Source: Actinomycetes bacterium (GTDB taxonomy: Bacteria; Actinomycetota; Actinomycetes; Actinomycetales; Actinomycetaceae). From it: a DNA stretch of 31,826 nt. The number at the start of each line of letters is the position of its first letter. The first letter of the stretch is position 1. Positions 1 through 7,584 of the stretch are shown here, piece by piece. The DNA lies in contig JAFAAX010000051.1 in the NCBI GenBank assembly GCA_023426345.1, positions 1-31,826 of the forward strand, read 5' to 3'. The position numbers were made by a program, and so were the translations under genes. The notes below the pieces were generated by a model. That model did not search any database. It saw only the letters and a program-made list of their open reading frames with translations, and was not told the DNA's origin.

Positions 1-144
1 CCGTTGTCCGACGCGGACATCGAGTGGATCGTCGACCATGCGGTCGAGGAGCCGAACATGCCGAACAGTGCGGTGACGCCGTCGCGAGACGACATCCGGC
101 GCGTGCTGGTCGACGCCTGGGAAGGTCGTGAGCTCCGATGCTGA
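1..144 (+). CDS. C-terminal fragment, probable iron-containing alcohol dehydrogenase
   Basis: Only the last 47 codons of this gene are in the window; it reads in frame from base 1 to the TGA at 142-144. The tail contains NMPNSAVTPSRDDIRRVL, which resembles the helical C-terminus of group III iron-dependent alcohol dehydrogenases (FucO/lactaldehyde reductase type), usually of the form NPRPVT-x-x-DI-x-x-L. That would be an NAD(P)-dependent cytosolic alcohol or polyol oxidoreductase. The stop overlaps the start of the FGGY kinase by seven bases, so the two genes are probably translationally coupled in one operon. The family call rests on this short tail alone and could be wrong; the metal-binding histidines lie outside the window. 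Confidence 0.5.
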   Translation, partial: PLSDADIEWIVDHAVEEPNMPNSAVTPSRDDIRRVLVDAWEGRELRC

Positions 145-1619
145 TCGGCGTGGATGTGGGGACCACGGGGGTCAAGGCCGTCGCCTTCGACGCCGCCGGC
201 GCCCAGGGCTTCGTCCGGTCGTGCCCCTCCCCGGTGGCGACGGCCGCCGGCCGCAATGAGCAGTCACCGGCCACCATGCTCCGGGCGGTCCAGCAGGTTC
301 TCACCGAGTTGGCCGGCGATCTCCGCGGCGCCGGTCGGACCATCGACGGGATCGGGGTGACGGGGCAGGGCGAAGGCCTGTGGGCGCTGGACGAGTCCGG
401 TCGGCCGTTGGAGCCCGCGATGCTGTGGAACGACAGCCGCGCCGAGGAGATCGTCGAGGAGTGGCGCGCCGATCCGGCGCTCTACCGCCGCCTCCGCGAT
501 GTCCTGGGAACGAACGTCAAAGCGGGGGCCACGCTGGCGCTGTTGGTCTGGGAGGCCCGCCACCGCACCTACCCCAGGCCCATCGCGCAGGTTGTCACCT
601 GCAAGGACATGGTGCGGGCCTGGCTCACGGACGAGGTGCAGTGGGAGCTCACGGACGCCTCGTGCTCCGTGATGGACCTGCGCTCCCGGACGATCGCCGA
701 CGACGTGCTGAAGGAGGTGGGGACCGGCGAGTTCGTCGGGAGGTTCCCGCCGCTGGTCAGCTCCACGGAGATCACCGGGCGGACGACGGACCGCATTGAG
801 GAGTTGACGGGGATCCCGTCGGGGACGCCCGTGGCGGCCGGAGCGATCGACATCGTCGCGACGGCCGTGGGCGCCGGCGTGTCGAGGCCCGGCGACTGCT
901 GCGTGATCCTGGGCACCACCGGGATGACGTTCACCGTGACCCCCGACTACACGCCGGACACCGACCAGGGCGGATGGGAGTACTTCATCGACGGGACGAA
1001 CTACATCCACGGGCTCGGCACGATGGCGGCGACCCCCAACCAGGATCTCTGGCTGGAGCTCCTCGGCATCAGCCTGGCGGAGCTGTCCGCCCAGGAGGAC
1101 CGGTTGTGGGCGCGGATGGAGGAGGGCCCCTGGGCGGGCGGCCTGCTCTACCTGCCGCACGTCTCCGAGGGGGGCGAGCGCGCCCCGTTCGTGGATCCCC
1201 ACGCCTGCGGCGAGCTCAAGGGCTTCCGGGTCGGGACGACGAAGCAAGACATCCTGCTCGCCGTGATGGGGGGCGTCGGCATGTCCGTGCGCGCCTGCCT
1301 GGAGGCCGCGGGCGGCGGCGACGGACGCCTCTCCTTGACGGGCGGGGGCGCGAGGAGCCGCGTCTGGGCGCAGATCGTCGCCGACTGCACCGGCCGGGAG
1401 GTCGCCACCTCCAGTGCGACGGAGCTGGGGGCGCGCGGCGCCGCCCTGCTCGTCGGCATCGGGATGGGCGCGGTCTCCCGCTTCGACGCGGACGGCGTCA
1501 CGTATCGGCCCGACCCCTCGCGGCAGGGGGGCTGGGACGCCCTGTATGAGGAGTATCTGGCCGCCCAGAGCGGCGCACGACGGTTCTGGGCTCGACGAGC
1601 AGAGAGGATGAGCAGATGA
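138..1619 (+). CDS. FGGY-family carbohydrate kinase (polyol/pentulose kinase-like)
   Basis: Predicted cytosolic ATP-dependent sugar or polyol kinase of 493 residues, normal for FGGY kinases. The N-terminal ATPase motif DVGTTGVKAVAFD is at residues 5-17. A conserved TGQGEGLWALD follows, then the sugar-contacting WNDSRA near residue 97. The probable catalytic base is Asp238 in the AGAID segment. The C-terminal half holds the ATP-site signature LTGGGARSRVWAQI and ELGARGAALL. The TGQG-E/D-G pattern recalls erythritol and L-xylulose type kinases more than glycerol kinase, but the substrate cannot be fixed from sequence. It overlaps the upstream dehydrogenase tail by 7 bp and the downstream hydroxyacid dehydrogenase by 4 bp (ATGA). 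Dehydrogenase, kinase, dehydrogenase and a DeoR regulator together suggest oxidation and phosphorylation of a polyol or sugar acid. Confidence 0.88.
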   Translation: MLIGVDVGTTGVKAVAFDAAGAQGFVRSCPSPVATAAGRNEQSPATMLRAVQQVLTELAGDLRGAGRTIDGIGVTGQGEGLWALDESGRPLEPAMLWNDSRAEEIVEEWRADPALYRRLRDVLGTNVKAGATLALLVWEARHRTYPRPIAQVVTCKDMVRAWLTDEVQWELTDASCSVMDLRSRTIADDVLKEVGTGEFVGRFPPLVSSTEITGRTTDRIEELTGIPSGTPVAAGAIDIVATAVGAGVSRPGDCCVILGTTGMTFTVTPDYTPDTDQGGWEYFIDGTNYIHGLGTMAATPNQDLWLELLGISLAELSAQEDRLWARMEEGPWAGGLLYLPHVSEGGERAPFVDPHACGELKGFRVGTTKQDILLAVMGGVGMSVRACLEAAGGGDGRLSLTGGGARSRVWAQIVADCTGREVATSSATELGARGAALLVGIGMGAVSRFDADGVTYRPDPSRQGGWDALYEEYLAAQSGARRFWARRAERMSR

Positions 1620-2668
1620 ACAGCAGGCACGCGGCCCTGGTCACGGCCGAGATCGAGCGGGGGCTCCTGGAGCCGCTCGCGGACACCTACGACATCACCT
1701 ACGCGGGGTGGGCCATCGACAAGAAGGTCCTGGACGAGGGCGCCCTCGTCGACCGCCTCCGGGGAATGGAGGTCCTGGTCACCAGCTACGACAAGGTCAC
1801 GGCGACGGTGATCGAGTCCTCGCCCTCGCTCCGGCTGGTGGTGTGCACCCGTTCGAACCCGGTGAACGTCGATCAGGAGGCGGCGCGGAAGGCGGGGATC
1901 TCCGTCGCCTACACGCCGGGCCGCAACTCCGACGCCACGGCGGAGTTCGCCGTCGGCCTGCTCCTGGCGGTCTCCCGCAACATCGCGCGGGCGAACCACA
2001 TGATGCTGGAGGGGGAACTGACCACGGACGACGCCGAGCGCCCGGGTCCCCTGCGCGACGACGTCACTTGGGGAGCGGTCAAGCAGGTCCATCCGTACGT
2101 CGACCTGGAGGGGCCGCAGATCTTCGGCAAGACCATGGGCATCATCGGGTTCGGCTCGATCGGCTCGCGGGTCGGCCGCCTCATGGGCGGCTTTGGGGCG
2201 GAGGTGATCGCCTACGATCCCTACCTGACGGAGAAGGACGTCGCGGGCGCCGGCGTCCGGCTGGTCGACCTGGACGAGCTCCTCCGGACGTCGGACTTCA
2301 TCAGCTGCCACATGAAGGTCACGGACTCGACCCGTGGCCTCATCGACGCGGCGGCGTTCGACAAGATGAAGAGGACGGCGTTCCTGGTCAACAACTCCCG
2401 CGGCGCCATCCTGGTGGAGGAGGACCTCATCGACGCGCTCCGCGAGCACAAGATCGCCGGAGCGGCGTTGGACGTCTACGCCTTCGAGCCGCTGTGGGCC
2501 GGCCATCCGTTCCTCACCGAGCGCTTCGACAACCTGGTGATGACTCCGCACATCAGCGGGGCCTGTGAGGACGCGATCCGGAACCACACCGCGATGGCGG
2601 TCGACGAACTGCGGCGCTTCGCGGCCGGCGACGCTCCGAGCCATGGGTGGGCGCCGCCGACCCGGTGA
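1616..2668 (+). CDS. D-isomer-specific 2-hydroxyacid dehydrogenase, NAD-binding
   Basis: A 350-residue protein of the SerA/GhrB superfamily, oxidising or reducing D-2-hydroxyacids with NAD(P) in the cytosol. The Rossmann motif GFGSIG is at about residues 178-183. The catalytic triad is visible as Arg262 (in NNSRGAIL), Glu291 (in DVYAFEPL) and His312 (in TPHISGA). The Arg-Glu spacing of 29 residues equals that in phosphoglycerate dehydrogenase. There is no ACT domain, so it is not a long-form serine-pathway PGDH. The start overlaps the kinase stop (ATGA) and has AGAGAGGA at 1601-1608, seven bases upstream. In this operon it probably acts on a phosphorylated or free sugar acid derived from the kinase substrate; that substrate is inference. 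Confidence 0.88.
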   Translation: MNSRHAALVTAEIERGLLEPLADTYDITYAGWAIDKKVLDEGALVDRLRGMEVLVTSYDKVTATVIESSPSLRLVVCTRSNPVNVDQEAARKAGISVAYTPGRNSDATAEFAVGLLLAVSRNIARANHMMLEGELTTDDAERPGPLRDDVTWGAVKQVHPYVDLEGPQIFGKTMGIIGFGSIGSRVGRLMGGFGAEVIAYDPYLTEKDVAGAGVRLVDLDELLRTSDFISCHMKVTDSTRGLIDAAAFDKMKRTAFLVNNSRGAILVEEDLIDALREHKIAGAALDVYAFEPLWAGHPFLTERFDNLVMTPHISGACEDAIRNHTAMAVDELRRFAAGDAPSHGWAPPTR

Positions 2669-2797
2669 CCGCAGAGGGAACGGGCGGAGACTCCAGGACC
2701 AGGCGATGCGCACATAAGCTTGGCCGTGGAACAGGGAACGACGCCGTTGGCCTCGACGACCGTGAGGGTCCGGGGACGGAGGGAGAGGGAGATCGGT

Positions 2798-3655
2798 ATG
2801 CTTCCGGAACAACGCCGGGCCGAGATCAAGGCGATGATCCTTCAGCGCAAGGTCATCAGCGTCCACGAAGTCGCCGACAAGCTGGATGTCAGCACCGAGA
2901 CCGTGCGGCGGGACTTCTTCGCCCTGGAGCGCGAGGGCGTTCTCGAACGGACGCGGGGCGGGGCGCGGATCTCCACCCTGGTGGCTCCGGGCGCGTCGAA
3001 TCTCGAGCTCGAGGGGGTGTTCGTCGAGGAGAAGAGGGCGATCGCCGCGCAGGCGACTCGGATGGTGCGTGCCGGCGCCTGCGTCTTCCTGGACTCCTCG
3101 ACGACCTCCCTGGCGCTGGCTCGGCAGCTCGGCCACGGTCCGATGACCGTCGCGACCAACTCGCTGGCGATCCTCTCCGAGCTCTCCGGACGCGAGGACA
3201 TCAACCTGGTGGCGGTGGGCGGGACGCTGTCGCGCCGCCGACGGTGCTTCGTGGGCCGGATCGCCCGGGAGATGCTCAACGACTACTACTTCGACATCGT
3301 CTTCCTGTCCTGCCGATCGCTGGACATGCGCGCCGGGGTCACGGACTCCAGCGACGAGGAGGTCGAGATCAAGTCGACCGTGGCCGGGCGGACGAACCGG
3401 CTGGTGCTGCTGGCCGACCACTCGAAGTTCGGCCGCGCATCGTTCTCCCGGGTCTGCGAGATCGCGGACCTGGACAATCTGATCACCGATCAACGGCCCG
3501 ACCCGGAATGGCTGGCGTTCCTCGAGGACAACTCCGTGGGGGTCTCCTGGCTGGCGGGCGCGTCCGACGCGCCGGCCGCGGGGGATGAGCGTGAGCCGGA
3601 GGCGATCGCGGACCGGGGCGACGTCCCGGAGGGGCTCCAGGCGGAGGGTCGTTGA
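2798..3655 (+). CDS. DeoR/GlpR-family transcriptional repressor
   Basis: A 285-residue regulator. The N-terminal DeoR winged helix-turn-helix occupies about residues 4-57, with the signature VADKLDVSTETVRRDFFALE. The C-terminal DeoRC sugar-phosphate sensor has VFLDSSTTSLALARQL, VATNSLAI and VAVGGTLSRRRRCFVG. The frame is open upstream to 2720, but the ATG at 2798 is preferred because it begins the standard family start (LPEQRRAEI) and has GGGAGAGGGA at 2781-2790, seven bases upstream. It lies 129 bp after the hydroxyacid dehydrogenase, in the same direction. DeoR members usually sense phosphorylated intermediates, so it plausibly represses the kinase/dehydrogenase operon and is relieved by the kinase product. 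No operator was identified. Confidence 0.9.
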   Translation: MLPEQRRAEIKAMILQRKVISVHEVADKLDVSTETVRRDFFALEREGVLERTRGGARISTLVAPGASNLELEGVFVEEKRAIAAQATRMVRAGACVFLDSSTTSLALARQLGHGPMTVATNSLAILSELSGREDINLVAVGGTLSRRRRCFVGRIAREMLNDYYFDIVFLSCRSLDMRAGVTDSSDEEVEIKSTVAGRTNRLVLLADHSKFGRASFSRVCEIADLDNLITDQRPDPEWLAFLEDNSVGVSWLAGASDAPAAGDEREPEAIADRGDVPEGLQAEGR

Positions 3656-3757
3656 CGACCATGGAAAGAACAAGGATCTGTGGGCACGCACAGGCAGGCG
3701 ACATGCGGACTCCGTGAGGCCGCGACGCCGGTGGAGGACGGCCGCGATGACCACCGG

Positions 3758-4588
3758 ATGGGGAGTGGACTCGTGGCGCGTCGCGATGATGGCACCTTCT
3801 TCGAGGTCGTCGAGAGGCACACGGCCGTGTGCCGGAGCTCCTTCGAGGTCTTCTCGGGCGGTTCCGGGGGCGCGGGCGGGCGGCGCGAGCGAACGGCCGC
3901 AGCCGCGTCGTACTTCGCCGCATGCGGGAAGACGGACGGGTTCTTCGCCCCGACGCTGCCGGATCCGCGGGCGCGTCCCTATGACGTGGTGCAGCACGTC
4001 ATGGATGCCGAAGCCGCCGCGTGGCGCCCGACGTGGGTGTGGGTGACCGAGCCGGAGCAGTGGGAGCTGGCGCTGCAGCTGTGGCAGTCGGGCTTCAGGA
4101 CCGTGGGGCACCTGTCGCTGATGCGCCGGCCTCTCGTCCCGCGGGAGGCGGGGGCGTGCGGCTGCGCGGAGCAGGTGAGACCGGCCGCGTTCGGCGACTT
4201 CCGTGGACTCTACCGCCGCTACCTGGGACTGACGGGCGGCCAGGAGTCCGACGTCGACTACTTCGCGCGCGACGACGTCCTGGCGGACGACGCGGTGGAC
4301 GCCGTCCTGCTGCGGATCGGGGGCGCCGCGGTGGCGGGGGCGATGGCCGTGTCCGCCGGCTCCGCGTCGGTGGTCTACCGGGTCGTCACGATGCCCGAGC
4401 ATCGGGGGCGCGGCATCGGCAGGGCCGTCATGCGGACGCTGATGTCCCGCCTGGCCGAGAGGGGGCAGTCGGAGGTCCTCCTCCAGGCCACCGCGCCGGG
4501 CCGTCCGCTGTACCTGCGGCTGGGGTTCGTCGACGAGGGCCACATCTCGCTGTGGCAGAGCGGGCAGTCGCTGACCAGCGCGGCGTGA
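3758..4588 (+). CDS. GNAT-family N-acetyltransferase
   Basis: Predicted acetyl-CoA-dependent acetyltransferase of about 276 residues with an uncharacterised N-terminal half and a C-terminal GNAT fold. The acetyl-CoA binding motif A is clear as MPEHRGRGIGRAVMRTLMSR, preceded by the beta strand SASVVYRVVT and followed by LLQATAPGRPLYLRLGFVDEG, the usual beta-5/alpha-4 region. The start is uncertain: ATG 3758 lacks a close ribosome site, whereas GTG 3773 has GGGGAG seven bases upstream, and the frame is open back to 3680. It stands alone between the DeoR gene and a strong terminator. Its substrate is unknown. N-terminal cysteines (CRSSF, CGKTDGFF) are present but do not form a motif I recognise. 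Confidence 0.75.
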   Translation: MGSGLVARRDDGTFFEVVERHTAVCRSSFEVFSGGSGGAGGRRERTAAAASYFAACGKTDGFFAPTLPDPRARPYDVVQHVMDAEAAAWRPTWVWVTEPEQWELALQLWQSGFRTVGHLSLMRRPLVPREAGACGCAEQVRPAAFGDFRGLYRRYLGLTGGQESDVDYFARDDVLADDAVDAVLLRIGGAAVAGAMAVSAGSASVVYRVVTMPEHRGRGIGRAVMRTLMSRLAERGQSEVLLQATAPGRPLYLRLGFVDEGHISLWQSGQSLTSAA

Positions 4589-4589
4589 G

Positions 4590-4620
4590 GGGCGCGAGCC
4601 GCCTCGCTCGGCTCGCGCCC
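4590..4620 (+). terminator. Hairpin terminator after the GNAT gene
   Basis: A perfect 12-bp GC-rich stem (GGGCGCGAGCCG at 4590-4601 with CGGCTCGCGCCC at 4609-4620) around a 7-nt loop begins two bases after the GNAT stop. There is no T-tract, as is common in high-GC actinobacteria. It separates the GNAT unit from the promoter of the LacI operon 16 bp further on. Confidence 0.75.
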
Positions 4621-4635
4621 TCGGTGCGCGGACGC

Positions 4636-4665
4636 TTGACACCGCGGGGCGAAGTGGTGCACACT
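4636..4665 (+). promoter_or_regulatory. Predicted promoter of the lacI-ABC-ARH operon
   Basis: A consensus -35 hexamer TTGACA lies at 4636-4641. After an 18-bp spacer, a weak -10 CACACT at 4660-4665 matches TATAAT at three of six positions. Transcription would begin near 4672, immediately before the operator and about 97 bases upstream of the LacI-family start codon. The perfect -35 and its position between a terminator and an operator are the main support. Confidence 0.6.
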
Positions 4666-4675
4666 TGTCACTGGT

Positions 4676-4689
4676 TGGAAACGATTCCA
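4676..4689 (+). promoter_or_regulatory. LacI-type operator (TGGAA-N4-TTCCA)
   Basis: The sequence TGGAAACGATTCCA is an inverted repeat of TGGAA and TTCCA with a central CG, the common architecture of LacI/GalR-family operators. It lies just downstream of the predicted transcription start. Binding here by the LacI-family protein encoded 80 bases downstream would block the whole operon, giving autoregulation and induction by a sugar ligand. The binding itself is inference. Confidence 0.7.
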
Positions 4690-4768
4690 CAGACGGATCG
4701 CCTCCTGCACGCATTACTCGCACCGCTCCTCCACCACCGGCTTCTCACTGCTGAGAGGGTGTCCAGAT

Positions 4769-5794
4769 ATGGGCCAGACGCGCGTCACCATCGCGGACGT
4801 CGCCCGCGCCGCCGGCGTGGGCATCGGCTCCGCCTCGCGAGCCCTCAACGGCAAGCACGCGAGCCCCGAGATGATCGAGCGCGTGACCCGGGCCGCCCAG
4901 GAACTCGGCTTCACGATCAACGAGCGGGGGCGCGCTCTGCGCTCGCACGTCACCCACCAGGTGACCTTCGCCGTGGCCGACATCGGCAACCCCGTCTACG
5001 TCGAGATGCTGACGGGGGTCCAGGAGGTCCTGGAGCCGCACGGGTACCGGATCGTCATCGCCTCCATCGGCGAGCACGCGGACACGGCGATCGAGACGGT
5101 GAGGAGCCTCCAGAGCGGCCTGGCGGATGGACTCATCCTGAGCCCCCTGCAGGTCAACAGCGAGTTCGTCGCCGAGCTGGCGTCCTCGTCCCTGCCGACG
5201 GTGATCATCGGACGCGCGATCGAGGGCGCCCACGTCGACTCGATCGCCACGGACTCCGTGGCGGGCGTCGGCATGGTCGTCGACGAGCTCGTCTCCCAGG
5301 GCTGCCGACGCATCGCGTTCCTCAACGGCCCGTCCGACACGACTCCCGGCCGATCCCGCCGGGAGGGCCTGTCCCGCGCACTCGCGAACCGCCCGGACGT
5401 GCAGGCGGAGGTGTGGGAGGCGCCCTCCTTCACGATCGAGGCCGGCTACGACACGGCATCGGACCGTCTGAGGGGCGCGCCGGACACCGCGGTCCCCGAC
5501 GCGGTCCTCGCGGCGAACGACCTCATGGCCATCGGCGCCATCGGGGCGCTGAGGGAGATCGGGCGCGAGGTCCCCCGCGATGTCGCCGTCACCGGCATCG
5601 ACGACACCCTCATCGGGCGCGTCTACCGCCCCGCGCTGACGTCGCTGTCCCTCATGGCGAAGGAACGAGGGCGGCTCGCCGCCCGTCGGCTCCTCGCGCG
5701 CATCGACGATCCTGATTCCCCGAGGGAGCACGTCGTCGTCCGCCCCGAGCTGCGGGTCCGGGAGTCGTCCCAGCGAGGGGAGGGGACGAGATGA
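4769..5794 (+). CDS. LacI-family transcriptional repressor
   Basis: A 341-residue regulator of the usual LacI length. The N-terminal helix-turn-helix and hinge are at about residues 6-60 (VTIADVARAAGVGIGSASRALNG). The periplasmic-binding-protein-like sensor begins near residue 70 (TFAVADIGNPVYVEML) and includes LADGLILSPL, TDSVAGVGMVVDEL, FLNGPSD, AVLAANDLMAIGAI and VAVTGIDDT. It is the first gene of its operon, with GAGAGGG at 4753-4759 nine bases before the ATG. It overlaps the first permease by four bases (ATGA), so repressor and transporter are made together. It probably senses the imported sugar and binds the operator at 4676-4689. The ligand is unknown; the ribokinase at the operon end hints at a pentose. 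Confidence 0.92.
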   Translation: MGQTRVTIADVARAAGVGIGSASRALNGKHASPEMIERVTRAAQELGFTINERGRALRSHVTHQVTFAVADIGNPVYVEMLTGVQEVLEPHGYRIVIASIGEHADTAIETVRSLQSGLADGLILSPLQVNSEFVAELASSSLPTVIIGRAIEGAHVDSIATDSVAGVGMVVDELVSQGCRRIAFLNGPSDTTPGRSRREGLSRALANRPDVQAEVWEAPSFTIEAGYDTASDRLRGAPDTAVPDAVLAANDLMAIGAIGALREIGREVPRDVAVTGIDDTLIGRVYRPALTSLSLMAKERGRLAARRLLARIDDPDSPREHVVVRPELRVRESSQRGEGTR

Positions 5795-6726
5795 CCCCGC
5801 CTGCCGCCCCCGCGCGGCGCGCCCGTCCTCGGGCGTCCGCCCGGCGCCGCGAGCGCCGCATCGAGGCGACGCTCCTCGTGCTCCCGTCGCTCATCCCGAT
5901 CCTCCTGCTCTCCGTGGCGCCGCTGCTGATCGGCATCCTGCTGGCGTTCACCGATGCCAGGCTGGTCCGCCATCCCAGCTACCACCTGGTCGGCCTCGAC
6001 AACTTCGCGCGCCTGTCCGGCAATGCGATGTTCTGGGACTCCTTCCGGATCGGCATGATCTGGGCGATCTCCGTGACCGTCCTCCAGGCGATCGCGGGAA
6101 TGGGGCTGGCCCTGCTCCTCAACAGCAACATCCGGTTCCAGAGCCTCGCCAAGGTCCTCGCCCTGATCCCCTGGGCGATGCCGCCCGTCGTCGTCTCGAT
6201 CATGTGGCGGATGATCTACTCGCCCAACGCGGGCCCGCTCAACGCGTTCCTCGGATGGTTCGGCCTGCCCGACGACATCAACTGGCTCGGCGACTTCTCC
6301 ACGGCGCTTCCCGCGGTGATCGTGGTCGGAGTCTGGGTGGGCATGCCCCAGACCACCGTGACGCTGCTGGCGGGGCTCCAGCAGATCCCCGACGAGGTCA
6401 ACGAGGCCGCCGCCGTCGACGGCGCCGGGGCCTGGCGCGCGTTCTGGTCGATCACGCTCCCGTCGCTGCGGCCGATCCTCGCCTCGATCACCTCGCTGAA
6501 CTTCATCTGGAACTTCAACTCGTTCAGCCTGATCTACGTCCTCACCGAGGGCGGCCCGGGCGGTCGGACGATGCTGCCGATGCTCTTCACCTACATCGAG
6601 GCGTTCAAGAACCGGAACATCGGCTACGCGGCGGCCATGGGGCTGGTCCTCGTCGTCGTGGTCGTCGCCCTGCTCGCCCTCTACCTGTGGCTGCAGCTCC
6701 GCGAGAAGAAGGAGGCCCAGTCGTGA
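5791..6726 (+). CDS. ABC sugar transporter permease, MalF/UgpA type
   Basis: A 311-residue inner-membrane permease of the CUT1 carbohydrate family. A basic N-terminus rich in Arg and Ala is followed by about six hydrophobic segments, the first being LLVLPSLIPILLLSVAPLLI. The EAA loop that docks the ATPase is conserved as EAAAVDGAGAWRAF followed by ITLPSLRP near residues 208-231. It starts within the lacI stop (ATGA) and its stop overlaps the GTG of the second permease. No ATP-binding subunit is encoded in this operon, so the importer probably uses a shared MsmK/UgpC-type ATPase encoded elsewhere, as is frequent for CUT1 systems. Confidence 0.93.
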   Translation: MTPPAAPARRARPRASARRRERRIEATLLVLPSLIPILLLSVAPLLIGILLAFTDARLVRHPSYHLVGLDNFARLSGNAMFWDSFRIGMIWAISVTVLQAIAGMGLALLLNSNIRFQSLAKVLALIPWAMPPVVVSIMWRMIYSPNAGPLNAFLGWFGLPDDINWLGDFSTALPAVIVVGVWVGMPQTTVTLLAGLQQIPDEVNEAAAVDGAGAWRAFWSITLPSLRPILASITSLNFIWNFNSFSLIYVLTEGGPGGRTMLPMLFTYIEAFKNRNIGYAAAMGLVLVVVVVALLALYLWLQLREKKEAQS

Positions 6727-7550
6727 AAGCCGCCGGCGCCGCGGGGAAGTACCTCCTCCTGTTCCTCTACGTCGTCTTCCTCGCCTTCCCGCTGATCTGG
6801 CTGGTCTCGGCCTCGTTCAAGTCCTCCGCGGAACTCAACTCCCTCAACATCTCCCTGATCCCGCGGACCTGGCACGTCGAGAACTACTCGGAGGCCCTCA
6901 CCCGGCAGAACCTCCTGTCCTCGGGGGCGAACTCGCTGGGCGTCGCGCTGGCGTCGACGCTGCTGGTGATCCTCATCTCGATGCCCGCCTCCTACGCGCT
7001 GGCCCGCTTCCGCGGCGTCGTGCGCACCGTGTCGACGGGGTGGATCCTGGTCAGCCAGGTGTTCCCGACGATCCTCATCATCCTGCCGCTGTTCCTCATC
7101 CTGCGGACCATCGGGCTCACCGACAACCTCGTGGGCCTGGCCCTGGTGCACACCACCTACACCCTGCCGTTCGCGCTGTGGATGCTGCAGGGATACGTCG
7201 CGTCGATCCCCGTGGACCTCGAGGAGGCCGCGGCGATGGACGGCGCCAGCCGATTCCAGGTCCTCCGCCGGGTCGTCCTGCCGCTGCTCCTCCCCGGCGT
7301 GGCGGCCACCGCGATGTTCTCCTTCGTGTCGTCCTGGAACGAGTTCTTCTTCGCCCTGGTCCTCCTCCAGACCCCGGAGCACTACACCCTGCCCATCACC
7401 CTGGCGATGTTCGTCGGCGGGGAGGGCAAGGTCGCGCTGGGCCCGCTGGCCGCCGGGGCCGTCCTGGCCGCCATTCCCTCGATCATCTTCTTCACCCTCA
7501 TGCAGCGCCGTCTGACAGGCGGCATGCTCGCCGGGGCCGTCAAAGGATGA
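6723..7550 (+). CDS. ABC sugar transporter permease, MalG/UgpE type
   Basis: A 275-residue partner permease of the CUT1 importer. The GTG start at 6723 is chosen because AAGGAGG at 6709-6715 lies seven bases upstream and the hydrophobic segment KYLLLFLYVVFLAFPLIWLV follows directly; a longer open frame upstream reads through the first permease out of frame. The EAA loop is EEAAAMDGASRFQVLRRV followed by LPLLLPG. The C-terminus MQRRLTGGMLAGAVKG is typical of MalG-like proteins. It is coupled to the first permease by a 4-bp overlap and is followed 34 bp later by the solute-binding protein. Confidence 0.93.
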   Translation: MKAAGAAGKYLLLFLYVVFLAFPLIWLVSASFKSSAELNSLNISLIPRTWHVENYSEALTRQNLLSSGANSLGVALASTLLVILISMPASYALARFRGVVRTVSTGWILVSQVFPTILIILPLFLILRTIGLTDNLVGLALVHTTYTLPFALWMLQGYVASIPVDLEEAAAMDGASRFQVLRRVVLPLLLPGVAATAMFSFVSSWNEFFFALVLLQTPEHYTLPITLAMFVGGEGKVALGPLAAGAVLAAIPSIIFFTLMQRRLTGGMLAGAVKG

Positions 7551-7584
7551 CGGCGCCGTCGGACCACAGAAAGGAACACACCCC

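Noticed and set aside
1148..4723. Open frame of over 1,100 codons on the minus strand opposite the kinase, dehydrogenase, DeoR and GNAT genes
   Set aside because: It is rich in Arg, Pro, Gly and His with no domain, runs antisense through four well-supported genes and arises because stops are rare in G+C-rich DNA.
6204..6722. N-terminal extension of the second permease
   Set aside because: It reads the first permease gene out of frame; the GTG at 6723 has an ideal AAGGAGG and starts directly at the first membrane helix.
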